Source: Cyanoderma ruficeps (lineage: Eukaryota; Chordata; Aves; Passeriformes; Timaliidae). Taken from it: DNA of 64,000 bases. Positions within the stretch are counted from its first letter, which is position 1. Every line of letters starts with the position of its first letter. The notes under the pieces are model-generated. The model did no database searches. It was not told the origin of the DNA and saw nothing but the letters and a program-made list of their open reading frames with translations. Location: assembly GCA_008694505.1 (NCBI GenBank), contig VZDJ01000049.1, forward strand, positions 1,275,286 to 1,339,285, given 5' to 3'. Below are positions 22,501 to 36,100 of the stretch, one piece after another. A program made the position numbers and the translations under genes.

Positions 22501-25500
22501 GTTTTATTCTGACAGATACAATATAGCAATCAATAAAATCTTATTATATGGAGCAGAGATACATGGATTTGTTGCAGGATTTATGCACTGCTTTCAAACC
22601 CGGTGCTATTTCATGTCTCGGCCTTAACCTGTAATTGAAAATAAATCTCCCTGCATACACCAGATTCTAATTTTCTGGATGTGTGGGCAAATGTGAATGG
22701 AAGCTGCCCTTCCCTCGGGGAGCAGGCTGCCCTGGGGTCGTGTCACTGCCCGGGGAGCACGGCTGGATTGGCAGATTCCTCTGGAGAAACCCCCTGTGCA
22801 GGGAAACGTGGGGACAGGGGCAGTGCCTGGGCACCACGGTGGGCATCCACCACACTCCCAAACCCTCCTCGTGCTTCCAAAGCCACTTGCTGCCTCCTGG
22901 GCAGGGAGAACACCACCTGACAGTGCCAGAGCCTGGCCCAGGTGGGCATGGCAAGGCTGGGAGGGATGGAGGGATGGAGGGNTAAACATCAGGATGACCA
23001 CAGAAGCTGCTGTTTCTCTGCTGCTTTCCTCCAAGTTCCCAAGGTTTGATTTCGCTCATAGGACCATGGAATGGTTCGGGTTGGAAGGGACTTTAAAGAC
23101 CACCCAGTGCCACTCCCTGCCATGGGCACGGACACCCTCCACTAGCCCAGGTTGCTCCAAAACCCATCCAACCTTGCCTTGGACACTTCCAGGGATCCAG
23201 GGGCAGCCACAGCTTCTCTGGGCACCCTGTGCTAGAGCCTCATCCTAAAGAATTCCTTCCCTCTTCTCTCCTCTCCTCCCCTCTCAGCAGCACGTGAGTG
23301 TTTGGAGGCTGCCTCTCACCTGGCAGGGCTGGCACAGCTGGGCAGGCTCAGCAGGGGCAGGAGCCAGATGCCCACAGGCGTTTTTCCTTTGGGCCTGGCT
23401 CGGCCGCCGAGGGCTCGGTGCCACTTGGATGTACGACAGCAGGTGGAGACCCAGCAGTCTCCCTGGAAATGGCCAGAGGGGACTTTGATCTCAGCAGCTC
23501 TGTCAACAGCGTTAATACAATAAAAATAATCAAATTCACTCGGATGGAAATGAGAGATGGAGGGATCAGCAGACAGCAGCACAAATCCCAGAGAATAAAG
23601 AGGATGGGAGCAACAGCACAGCCCCTCTGCACCGCCAGGAGTTCAGAGGCTTCTCAGAAGAGCCACAATCTTGAATTTATCAAAGCCACTGTTTTTATTC
23701 CCCTTTTTTTGGACGGGGCTTGGAGCAACCTGGGCTAGTGGAAGGTGTCCCTCTCCCTGCCAGGGGGTGGGATGGGATGAGCTTCAAGGCCTCTTCCCAT
23801 CCAAACCATTCCATAATTCTGTGAAACCCCAGCCCTGAGGGACTTGGCCACCACCTGCAGGCTGTAGGTGACTGGTGGGGACACCCCCAAGGGTCGGCAG
23901 GGAGCAGAATGCTGGCACGGAGTCGGGAATGCCATCACTGGGGCTTTGGGAACACCATGTGCTGGCATTCAGCCCCACCGGTAAAACACTCACCTGGATG
24001 ACCTGGAAGTGGCAGATACAGGGAATTACAGCCTGGCAGTGGCCAGGATTCACCTCTGTTGGATCCTGCCAGTGTGGTTTTGGCTCCAGGGTAACCAATT
24101 CGTGCTTAATGGGGATAATTCACCCTCCAGATCCAATCCCTGTGACAGGACACGACTCCTTTCATTCCCTCAAGGGCTTTTTGCCACCACAGGACATTTG
24201 CCACCTCTGAGTGATCTCCAGAGGCTGCTGATGAGGCTGGGGCAGGCAGGGTGAGGACGGGGCCATGGGATGGCTCCTGGCACTGCTGGATAAATGAGGC
24301 TTGGGAAAAACCCGGTCCCATCGACCTGATATCCACGAGAGACAGGCAGAGCAGGAGGCAGGAGAGGAAAGGAAGGTAAGGAAGGCAGAGTGGGGGTAGG
24401 GATGGGGAAGGGAGTTCAAGCCTCCTGCCCGAGGGAAGGGAGACATCAGGGATGTCACCCGGCTGCTTAGGGGGCTGTCCAAGCACCCCCTGACCCGCCC
24501 TGAACCCCCCAGTCCTGTCACTGCTCCCCTCCCTTGTTTCCAGCCCTGAGCTTTGCTCGGTTGGCGAAGGGGTTAAGTTTAATTTATACTGATTTCTATT
24601 TAATATCATTCTCTCCCCGTAGGAGCCGGCAGCTGTGAGCTGATTGTAGTCCCTCATTATGCAGTCTGTATCACTAATGGCCTGTGACAAAGGCATGCCA
24701 TCTTCCCGGCCTTACCCCCGAGAGCCAATTAAACACACATACTCCCTTCCTGTTTGCGGCGCATTACAATGAAATTAAACCGAATTTCAAAATCATTTTC
24801 TCCTAAAGACATCTCTTTGCAATAATTAATGCACGCTATTCCTTTGCAGCTGAAATATTCATCAGGAGCGTTGACTAAAAAAATTTTTGAAGCTGATTGC
24901 CCTGCACCCCACGTGAGGGCTGGTGATGCTCCGGTCCCAGCCCGCGGTACCCGCCTGGCCTGGGGACTGGCGGTGACACTGCTGGCAGAGTGAGCTCTGC
25001 TTCGGGAGAACAATTAGAATAAATCACAGCTTCTTCAGGAACCGCCAATAAATCAGGTTACACAGAAGGCATCAGAAATCCAGCCTGACTCCTGCCACCA
25101 CAGCACTGCTGTAAAGAGGGGAGTGTGGAAATCAGAGCTGTGGATATCGTGGAAGCAGAGAATCCCAGAATCACCGAGGTTGGAAAAGACCTCCAAGGTC
25201 ATCAGGTTCAACCTGTGACTGATCCCTACCTTGTCACCCATCCCAGAGCACTGGGTGCTTCCTTGGACACCTCCAGGGATGGGGACTCCAGCACCTCCCT
25301 GGGCAGCCCCTGCCAATGAACAACCCTTTCCATGAAGAAATTCCTCCTGATGTCCAACCCAGCCTCCCCTGGCACAGCTTGAGGCCATTTCCTCAAATCC
25401 CTGGTCGCCTGGAAGGAGAGCCCAACCCCCTCTGCCGCACCCTCCTCTCAGGGGGTTGTAGTTAATGATTCTGTGACACAGTCCCTGTGTAAATTGAGAT

Positions 25501-28500
25501 GAATCCCACCTTAATTCCCAGGAAAACATTACGCAGTGATATTTCATGCTTAGGAGCCAAGGACTCCGAACACCCCCCACTACTTGGTGACTCTACAGCC
25601 AACACAGGCAAAGCCCCTTCCCGAGGCAGCCTTTGGAAGCACATCCAGCCTGCACTGCCAGCCCCAGCTCCAAGGCCTGTCCAAGCCTGTGCACCAGCCC
25701 AGAGCTGCTGTCCCCCCGTGCTCTGTGCTGTGCTGGGGGAGCCCATCCCGTACCTGTTCTGAACCATCCGTCGGGCGTGAAGGCGTCCGCCGTTTCCCTG
25801 GGTCTGTTCCAGTACTCGCGGAACACGGAGGGGCCCTTGACCAGCAGCTCTCCCTCCTGTCCCTCCAGGCCCGGTGTCACCTAGGACAGACACACAGTGA
25901 GTGCATGTCCCTGTCACCCGTCCCCCAGACCACGGGAATCAGCGTGGAGGGTGACACACAGGACCCGCACCGCGGGCTCTTCCAGCCTGAGCCAGGCTCC
26001 ACCACACCCTGCCCACCCGCAGGACCTCTCCCCTCGGGTGGAAAGGCTCATCCAGGTGCTGTTGATATCCCAAAGCACTGGAAATAAGCACCCGTGTTAT
26101 ATGAAAACAAGGATTGCCATCCTGGAACAGCAGGCCAGGGTGAGGATCCCTCCCAGCTGCTGGGAGAGAGGTCACACATGGAAACGTGCAGGAAATACTC
26201 TTGGGAAAGGGATGGTCCTTTCCTGACCCCTTCCAGGGATCCAGGGGCAGCCACAGCTTCTCTGGGCAAGCTGTGCCAGGGCCTCCCCACCCTCACAGCC
26301 AGGAATTCCTTCCCAATATCCCACCTAAACCCATTCTCTGTCAGTTTAAATCCACAACCCAGGTGTGCAAAGCCACTGCTGGGATGGAAAGGCGCTGTGG
26401 GATGTGCCTGGACAAGCTGCTCCATCCCTCCATGGAGAGCAGCTCAGTAACAGGAATTCCAAGCCACTTCCCAGCCACCTTGTACTCGAGCTGCTGCGAT
26501 GGCCAGGATCCATCTGGGACCCCAAAAACCAGCAGTGCCAGAAACAGGGCCACGAGGGAAAGATGTAAGAGCAGCGCTGGAGAGCCAGGCAGCCCCAGGG
26601 CAGGGCAGGCTCTCTGCAGCCTCTGATGGAAACAAAGCTTCCCTAATGGAAAACGCTTAGAAAACTGCTTCTAAGGCATCATTTTAAAGTATTTTCTTCC
26701 TGATGTCCTGTCCTGGAGGATGGGGTGACAAGGGGATTTCTGCACACACAGCCCAGGCTTCTTCCAAAGCCCTCGCTGGGGATGAATTCCCTGCCTGGGA
26801 AGATGCTGCAGGAAAAAAAAGTCATTAATGCCAATAAGGAATTTTGCTGAGTGATGGCAAGGTGGGGATGGTGTTGGGTGAGTTCTCCCCACGGATCTGA
26901 AAGATGGAGCTGAAGCTCAGACTACCCATGAGAGAAACCTGAGGTCTGGAGGGCCTGGAGCAAAACTCCACACCTGCAGCAGCAAAGAGCACAGAAGATC
27001 CAAAAAAGGACACAAAGAGGCACAAAAAAGGGCACAAAGGGCACAAGAAGCACAAAGCCTCCATGGAAAATGTGGCAGGGACATGGTGGGTGATGCAAGA
27101 GGGACCAGCAAGGTTGATTTCAGGGCTCTTAGAGGCTGTGGGGAGTTCTATGATGGAGCTCCTTCTTCTCACTCCTTTTCCTGCTGGTCCAGCTGTGGCA
27201 TCACAAAACAAGCAGCTTCCCTGAGCAGTGTCCTGGTGTTCAGGCTCCTTCCCGCTCCCCAGAAGCGCTGGGGAGGGGGGATGGCAGAGGTAGGAACCTG
27301 CAAACAGTTCCCTGAGCTTCACCTACACAGCCTGCCAGGCTCTGACAGTGCTGAACACAAGAAGAGCTGTAAATCTGCCTGCTACAAACCCCTCCAGCGC
27401 CATCCTGCCCAGGATTCCACGGTGCCAGGTACCTGCACAGCCCCAGGGATCAATCCTGCCCGGTGTTTACCTGCACAGTGCCATGTCTGGTGTGAATCAA
27501 GCCTTGAACCCGCTCCAAATTTCTTGTCGTATCGACTCGAATTTTGGCAGCGGCTCAACCCACATCTTATCTCGAGCAGAGCCCCTTGGCAGCAGGCACC
27601 TCCCTGTTGTGTAATTTAATGATGTTAGGGCTGGCTTGCAAACAGTAAAACAGAGAGGCCGTGACGTTATCTTAATAGGATTTTGCTTGCCGCACTCGGA
27701 ATGTCACCGGCGCTGCTCCCCAGCGCGGCACAGGGGCACAAACCGCCCCGGCTCCCCAACAGCAGCAATTAAAATTCAAGGTTCACGGCGTTTATCTCCT
27801 CCAAGCCCTGGCGTCTGATCCCTCTGCAATCCCAGGTACAGCACGCTGGCTGGCTCTGGGAGCAGGGATGGCAGCACACGGCTGGGGCGGCTCTTTCCTT
27901 CCTCCCTCCAATGCCGGCGGCTCCCGTTGTTCCCGCACGGCTCCACAGCCCGAGCAGCTGCTGGAGGCATCACATCGCTGAGCGCACGGATCTCCCCCTC
28001 TCCCGGTGCCACATTTTAATGCATTCCAGCAAGCTCAACACCCAGGCGCAGCCTGGCCCTGAAGGCTGTTTGAGAGCTCCCTGCTCTAAACCCAGCCGAG
28101 CCGGACCAGCCGGCTCACGAGATAAGATTCCATTCGCCACGCATGGAAATAAAAGGTTGTAATAAATCCTTTGAAGGCCTAAATCTGGGTGATTAGAAAA
28201 AGCGTATTTCCCCTTTCCCCGTTCCCATTTTACCTCTTTATTAGGAGGGTGGTTTGTAAAGAGCCGGGAATCCCTGCCTGGCACTCGGCCCCGGGATTTG
28301 TTCCGAGGGGCCGTTTGTTTTCCTGCGGTCTCTGCCCCGGGCGCTCCTCCGGGAGCTGCGGCAACGAGCTGCTAATGGACTCGAACGGAATTAGGGAAGG
28401 CTCAGAGCAGCGTGTCCTTCTCCGGGAAGCAGGGAAGGCACGGCGGATTCCTAAGCAGAAACATGTGGGAGACACAGAGGGAAAGCTGGAGGGTGAGCTC

Positions 28501-31500
28501 TGAGGAGGTGAGAGCATGTTCTTGGCCTGGGGGTTGGTAGGAGGACAGACTTCTAGGAGAAAACCCAAATACCTTCAGGTTGCAAACAGAGCTCAGAGAG
28601 ATCCACTTAAACTCTACCAGATGCCTCTTTCCCCCTTCACCCCCCAAATGCTCACAGAGTCATCAAAGTGTCTGAGTTGGAAGGATTTCAAACTTTATCC
28701 ACCCCCTGCCATGGCAGGGACACCTTCCACTATCCCAGGCTGCTCCAAGCCCCAACGTCCAGCCTGGCCTTGGACACTGCCAGGGATCCAGGGGCAGCCA
28801 CAGCTGCTCTGGGCACCTGTGCCAGGCCCTGCCCACCCTCACAGGGAAGGATTTCTCCCTGATATCCCTGATAAGCCTACCTCCTTTCAGTTTAAAGCCA
28901 TTCCCCCTTGTCCTGTCACTCCATGCCTGTCCCCATCCCTTCCAGCTCTCCTGGAGCCCCTTCAGGCACTGACAGGAGCTGTGAGCTCTCCCTGGAGCCT
29001 TCTCCTGCACAGGGACCTGCAGCTGGTTTTGCTGAACTTCCTGGATGAGCACCAAAGGCTGTGGATCAGACCATCATGTCTCAGCAGGGACCTCAAAAGG
29101 GACCTTATAACTCCATGAAGCAAAAGCATTGTGACTTCTGGGGAGGAAAGAAATGCTTCTGCAGCCCTGCCTCCTCCCTGCCGCGCTGCTCGGCTTGGAA
29201 GTGCTTGGCGTTTTTCCCCACCTTGTAAATAAATGATTACTGTGATCAAAATAATTAAGCAACTGAGCCCTTAAGTGACTAATAGAAGACAATAATTTAT
29301 GTATGTGAGGTTTATGGAAGTGACGGAGCCCTTTTACCTCTCCTGCCAGAGAAGTAACTTTTTCCTGGTGTTTGTTGGGCTTTCTTTAAATACCAGAGCA
29401 CAGGAAATGATACAACAAAGCCCCAAGGACTGATCAGCTCTGTCCTGCACCCCAAGTCAGGCTGTGGAGCACAGACACCCTGCCAGGCTCCCCACTCCTC
29501 TGCTGGGCCCTTAACTGCCACCAGCACCTCCAGACTCCCCGTCCCCTCAAGCACTCCTTCAAGGCTTTGGTGGCCCAGAGCCTTGTCCCAGAATCCCAGG
29601 ATCACTGGAAAACAGTTTCAGGATCATTGAGTCCAAGCTGTGCTCAATCCCCACCTTGTCACCCAGCCTGGAGCACTGAGTGCCACCTCCAGGTGTTCCT
29701 TGGACACCTCCAGGGTTGGTGAGTCCAAACCTCCCTGGGCAGCCCCTTCCAACGAAAAACCATTTCCATGACAAAATTCCTGCTGGTGTCCACCCTGAGC
29801 CTCCCCTGGCCCAGCCTGGGGCCGTTCCCTCTCCTCCTGTCCCTGTTCCCTGGGAGCAGAGCCCAACCCCCCCGGCTGTCCCCTCCTGTCAGGGAGCTGT
29901 GGAGAGGCAGAGGGTCCCCCCTGGGTCTCCTTTTCTCCAGGCTGAGCACAGCATCCAACAGCTCAGCCCCCACGGACCTGGGGAGAACAGGGCAGCTCCA
30001 GGCTTGGCCCAGATTCTGCTTTTCCAGATCCCACCACATCCAGGCCGGGTGTGGGAGGTGAGGACATGCTCACGTGCCTCCTGAAGGAAGCTGGAGATAA
30101 TAACCTGCTTCCAGGGCCTTTAATCACCAACTCCCAGGGCCGCACTGGAATGGCTGTCCTAGGACTGGGAGGTTTGTTAGAGCATTGCCGAATTCCCAGG
30201 CAATCTGAACTTTCCTGCACATTCCTAATTAAAAATTCCCTGCTAAGTTGCCTGTTTCTGTAAAGGCATTATCGTTCCTTGGAGCTCCGTGTCCTGCAGC
30301 ATCCACACAAGCCTGGCAGGAGGCAATTCAGACACAGAACAATTTTCCTCCTGCTGGAAAAAGGCAGATTTCTGCTCCTGGGGGACACAGCACAGAGAGA
30401 GTAAGGAAAAAAAACCCAACCTAAAAACCCCAAGCTCGGGCTGTAATCTGCGAGGCCACATTTCACATCTGTTTTTGCAATGTTAACTTTTATAAAAGGG
30501 CTGGGAATAACACAATCCACTTACTTTTCATTTTGGAGAGTTATAAATTTAAAAGCAAGGCTGGTGCACAGTGGAGCTGGAACACTGAAACTTATTTTCA
30601 AACAACCCAACCCTCTACTTACAGCAAATGTTGCTCCACTGAAAACAAAAGTGATTGTCTGTATTTTTAGGCAACACTGACTTTTTAAAGTTACCAGCCT
30701 GATCAGCTCCAGATGATCCCAAAAGCACGACAGAAAACACGCCGAGTTTGGGAAAGGTCAGTTCTCCCCACGGTTGTTCCATGGACACAGAACTTCTCGC
30801 TCTATATTAACACCATAAATTAAACGTGTAACACTATTGCAGAGATGCCAAGAGCTCTCCACGCTGCTGTTGTCATCCCTCTCATTTGCAGGCTTCCTGG
30901 GATAGCAAACGAGGCGAGATGTCAGCACATCTTCCCACCCCTCAGCTCTCCTCCTCAGGGGAAGGCTCCTGATGTGCCCTCACGCCGATTCCGGGCTCGG
31001 GGCAGGCAGAGCACCAGGCAAGGACTCAATTTGGGGCCCGTCTTGGGTTTGGCTTCCATCAGCCTCCCCTGGAAATGCACCTGGGGAGGCTGTGCTGAGC
31101 TGTGACTGCACACACGCTGCCCCACAACCCCCAACTGCTCCCTGTGCCAAGCCATCCCCTGCTCCCCTGGCTGCAAGAACCCTGGGACAGACACAGTTCC
31201 TCTGCCCTCAGCCTCTGCTTCAGCACCTCCCCAGGGCTCCTCCACCAACACCCCAAACCTTCCCTCAGCTACAAAGTGGAATATTCTAGTGGAAGGTGTC
31301 CATGAATGAGATAAGCTTCATCCTTCCCACCCAAACCAGTCTGGGCTGCTATGGAAGATTAAAACAAAAATAAAGAGATTCACAGAGATCCTGAGGGCGC
31401 TGAGACAAAGGTGAGCTCAAAGGAAACACTTGTGGAAAGAGGGTTCCTCTTGATAGATAGATTCAACTTCCACGTGCAAGGAAATAATCTCCTGGAATTG

Positions 31501-33135
31501 AGGCTGTCCCTGTGATGAGAAGAGTTCTCAGCTGAGAAACAAGGGGACATGATGCTGCTGCAACCTCTGCCTCCACTTTCACTACCAGGAAGAAATAAAA
31601 CAGGGCTACGGCCACAAATTTAAAAAAAAAATATCAGAGGGCAGACAGAAAGAAGGAAGGAGATATAAATACATCTGAGAATGGAATCAATGCCCAAGAT
31701 GAGTAAGGAACTGCATGTGATCAATGAGAAGCAGCTAAAATGTTTATACAGGAACAAAAGCAGCCTGGGCAACAGAGTGGAGACTCCTGAATTACTTGGG
31801 CAGGACAAAAAACAGGATCCTGAGGAGATGAGAGAAACATGGCCAAAAATAAAAGTGATAACTGGAACATACACAAGTGCAGTGTCCAGCACTGCAAGGG
31901 CTTTGGAAGGAGGTTTTGGAAGAAGTTGAGGCAAATGGAAAATGGGAATAAATGCCGAGTGTTTTTATCAAAGGTGGATTGTGCCAGAAATCCTGAGGGT
32001 TGGGGATGCAGAGAGAAGAAAAGCTGCAGATCTAATCCAGACTGCCTTCAACAACACATTCCCCACACTGCCTGATGGAAGAGCTGAAGAAAAGCTCCTC
32101 GTAGGAGATGGCATGGGGACGCTGGAGGAAAAGTTCACCATCAAGGTACCAACACTTGAGGATGGGATGGAGCAGGGACAAGAAAACTGGTGCAAAACTG
32201 GAGGAGAGCTGTTCTGGAAGTGCAGGAGCACTGAGGACAAAGAATGGGCTGAGGTCTGAACGGGATAGGAAAGGAACAATCCAAGTGTTCCTTTGGTTGT
32301 TCCTCTGGGACAGCCAGAGCTGGGACGCCCCGGGCCAGGTGATGACATCCTGTCCATTCCTGGCCATTCTCAGGAATTCCAGGCATGAGGGGCACATGCC
32401 CATCCCTGGAGAAGAGCTTCAGTCTCACCAACTGTTACGAGATGCCTGGATGGGTGAGAGGAATCCCCCAGGCAGATCCACACACCAAGTGCCCAGAGCC
32501 ACACCAGCAGCAGACACGGGGGTGCCCAGGCCCCCAGAACAACCCCGGCAGCTCAGTGGGCACCACCCGGGGGTTCTTCAGAGATCTGGGATGAACACGA
32601 GCGAGGTGGAGCCACTTCTGGTCCCCTCCACGGCGACATCAACGCCCAAGAGCTGCAGTCACAACCACGGGTGACAGTGCCAGCTGCCCCCGGCCCCGCC
32701 GAGGCGCTGGCAACCAGCAGCGAGCTGTGAGCAGATGGCACAGACACGGGGGGCACGGGGAGGAGGGGACAGGGATGCTGGTGGCTTTCGGGGAGGGACG
32801 GCCACAGCCGGGGCGGTTCCCGGCCAGGACGACAGCTTGCATATGGATAAACAACGAGATAATTACAACCTTTGCAAGGGGAGGGGGGAAGCCCGTGGCA
32901 CAGCGTCCTCCTGCTGCCAGCTCCTGCAACCCACCCGTCCCCACGCTCCCTCCGCAGCCTCGGCAGGAGGAAATCGCTCGCCATAAAAGCCCTGGCTACA
33001 GCCCTGCCTTGGCTGCAGCTGTGAAGCCATTTAGCTATTGATAGCCCCCCATTGTCAGCACTAGGGTTGGGCTTTGGTGAGAGAGAGCGATTTGGGAAAG
33101 ATGAAAAAGAAGAAAAAAGAAAAAAAAAAAAAAAN

Positions 33136-33179
<44 letters not shown>

Positions 33180-36100
33180 TCCAACAAAACGACAACCCAA
33201 AAAAAAACCCAACAAACAAACAAGTAAAGAAGGAGAGAGACAATACCCGACAGCTTGCAGGGTTTCCAGGCCTCTGCCAGCTGGGAAGCTGAGCGTATGA
33301 AATATGCATTGCACTGAACAAAGCAAACTGAAACGTTCAGAGCTGGAGAGCTGTAACCCTTTCCTGGGCGCCAGAGCCACAGGGAGAGGTGCCAAAAATT
33401 CAGGGGAAAACACCCCAGGGGGAGAAGCACTCCGGGCTGTGGGTGAGGATTACTGAGCCTGAAGGGTCAGACGGGCTCAGCAGGCGGCTGCCCAAGGAAG
33501 GTGGGAAGCTGAGGAACTGCTCTGGATGCCAGGGGCTCCAGGAGCAGGATGTGGGATGACCCAAAGCAGGCAAAGCTCTGCTGTCCCTGACACCCACTTC
33601 CACACCTCTGCTCCCCAGAGATGCTGCAGGAGAAGCCCTTCTGCCAGGACTTCCAGAGCAGCACCTCTGCAGGGGACAGCTCTGCATCCCCAAACTCCCG
33701 CCGTCCTGTGGGGACAGTCAGGGGAGGCACTGTGACCCCGATGGGACTGTCACCTCCTGCCCTCCCTGCCGTGTCACAGGTGTCCCCGGGCTGCTGTGCA
33801 TCCTCAGCTGGAACAGATGGAGCAGTGAGTGGCTCTGTCGGGCCGGAGCACCTCGTTTGGGTGTCGGCAGTGCCTGACCCAGCCCGAGCCCGTGTCAGCC
33901 CCGGAAACCAGCACAAGGTGCAGAGCAGCCAGAGGAAGCAGCACAGGACCGGCTGAAAACCTGAGCAAAGGAGCACAGGGCTCCTGAGATGACACTGAAG
34001 GAGCGAGGGAAAGGAATCCAGCGCTCCAATCAAGGGACGGGAGAAAATGCAGGGAAGAACAGAGATCCAGCAAACTTTCAGCTAAGTAGATTATTGATCT
34101 TCAGGGTGTGCCAGGAACCAGCTTTGCAAATTACAGCGGTCCCCTGCTGCAAGCTCAGGCAGTTACGGGATGGCAGAGCAGGAACACTCCCCAGCTCCCT
34201 GTTCCTGCCACCCACAGGCTGCCTCCTCCTCCTCCTCCTCCTCCTCAGCTCCTGTTTGGATCGCACACGCCCAAAGGGCGCCGGCACGAAAGGAAAGGGA
34301 GCGTTCGCCCCAGGCTGAGGGGAGAGGCGGTGTTAGTGGGGAAGGAAGAGCTCGGAGAACGCCCGCTGCCGTGGGAGCAGGAGGCAGGAGCTCAACGCGA
34401 GCGGGGAAGGCGCTGACCTTGCGAGGCTCCGCAGACAATTCCCTTGGCAAAGGCAGCGCTCCCTGCTCCTGTCGGGAGGGCTCTGCAGGCCGAGGTGTGA
34501 ACGCCTCGCAGATTGCCCTGACAATGCCTCAGCCCCGGCACAGAGATCACCTGCTCGCAGGAGCCCGGGAAGGAGAGATGGCTCAGAGCCCAGCTCCTGC
34601 CGGGGTGCTCAGCGTCCCCCTGGATCAGCCCCATGGCTCTGGAATCATGGAATCATGGAATATCCTCAGCTGTGAGGGACCCACAGGGATCATCAATCCA
34701 ACCCCTGGCCCTGCACAGACACCCCAATAATCCCAACCTGGGCATCCCTGGGAATGTTGTCCAAACTCTCCTGGAGCTTTGGCAGCCTCGGGGCCGTGCC
34801 CATTCCCTGGGGAGCCTGGGCAGTGCCCAGCACCCTCTGGGGGAAGAACCTTTCCTGATATCCAACCTAAACATCCCTGACACAGCTCCAGCCATTCCCT
34901 GGGTCCTGTCCCTGGTCACCAGAGGGAATGGACCGGTACCTGCCCCTCTGAAGACCCCTGAGGTCTCCCCTCAGTCTCCTGCAGCCCTCAACCACTGTAA
35001 GGCCCAGAGCCCTCCTGAGAGGGAGGCGAGGAAGGATTTGTTCATCTTTCTCACAGGAGGCAAGAAAAAGGCCACGGGGTTATCTGGTGGCACAGGCAGG
35101 GTGACACCAATCAGCTCTTCCATCCCTGGGCCAGCCCCCGTGCCGTGGAGGAGCTGGTTTAAACAAAGCCGGGCCTTTCCCGGCCTGCTGGAGCGTGAGG
35201 AGCACTCGGACTGTCAGATCCGCCTTGTTTTAAATAAATTCCACTGACGCTGTCTCTCCTGACATGAATTATTAACCAAGCATGATGCACACAGCGCCAG
35301 CAGCAGCGTCTGGGGCAGGCACTGAGCAGGTGAGGCTCTGCCTGGGACCGCAGGTGTGAGGCACTGGAATTCCAGCATCCCCGGGAGCAGAGGTGTTGTC
35401 ACCATGGCTGCCACCTGGTCACGCCAGGGAAAGTCACACTCCATGCCCAGGGCATATAAAACCCAAACTCCTGGCATCTCCACACATCCATCTGTGCCAG
35501 CACATGCTGGGAGCGGGGACTGTTTTTCCCACCTTGTGACAGTCCCAGGGACAGAGGCAGCTGGCTCTGCTCTGCTCCTGGAAATGTTGTGGATGTCCTG
35601 GAGGTACTGAGCCAGCCACTCTCTCCTAGGGTGGCCTGAACAGATGGGATCATCGCTGTCCCTTCAGCCTGAAGAAACTCCCAGTTAAACCGGGACAAGA
35701 GGAACGGTGGGTGAGATGGGGACAGCTTCTCAGAGAGGGACCAACCCATGAGCCAATACCCAGAGGCAAATTACCACCTCCCCACACCCTCCCTGGCTGA
35801 TGACTTGAGAATTCACCAGAACATCCAAAAGATCCCCAAGGGAGAGCCTGACGGAAAGTGAACCATCAGCAAGGGGCAGGGAGCCAAGGCCAGCACTGGT
35901 GGGAGCTCCTGGAAGAATTGTGAGCCGTGGGTATGGACCTCAGCCACCCACACTGGGGGCTTGGAGGGTGCAGGTGAGAAATCACCAGCATAAAGGGTAA
36001 TTCCTCTCCCCCAAAATAAACCCAAGCAGCCTGAAGCCAGAGGAAAGAAAAGAGTTAAGTGAATCCCAGCTCTGTGAAGCCCTGAGGAGGTGCTTCCAGC

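Larger units (their letters stand above)
9776..25753 (-). other. ACSF3 intron 7
   Basis: 15,978 bp, the largest intron. It contains the CR1 fragments listed separately (9863 to 25470), AT-rich candidate elements C to I, a (TTTG)n microsatellite at 13485-13510, an A-run at 18084-18098 and CpG-rich sequence at about 12640-12860. No further ACSF3 exon or other gene is recognised. Confidence 0.8.

Noticed and set aside
33035..33430. Frames with long poly-Phe or poly-Lys
   Set aside because: Translation of the A-tract at 33106-33172; no protein.
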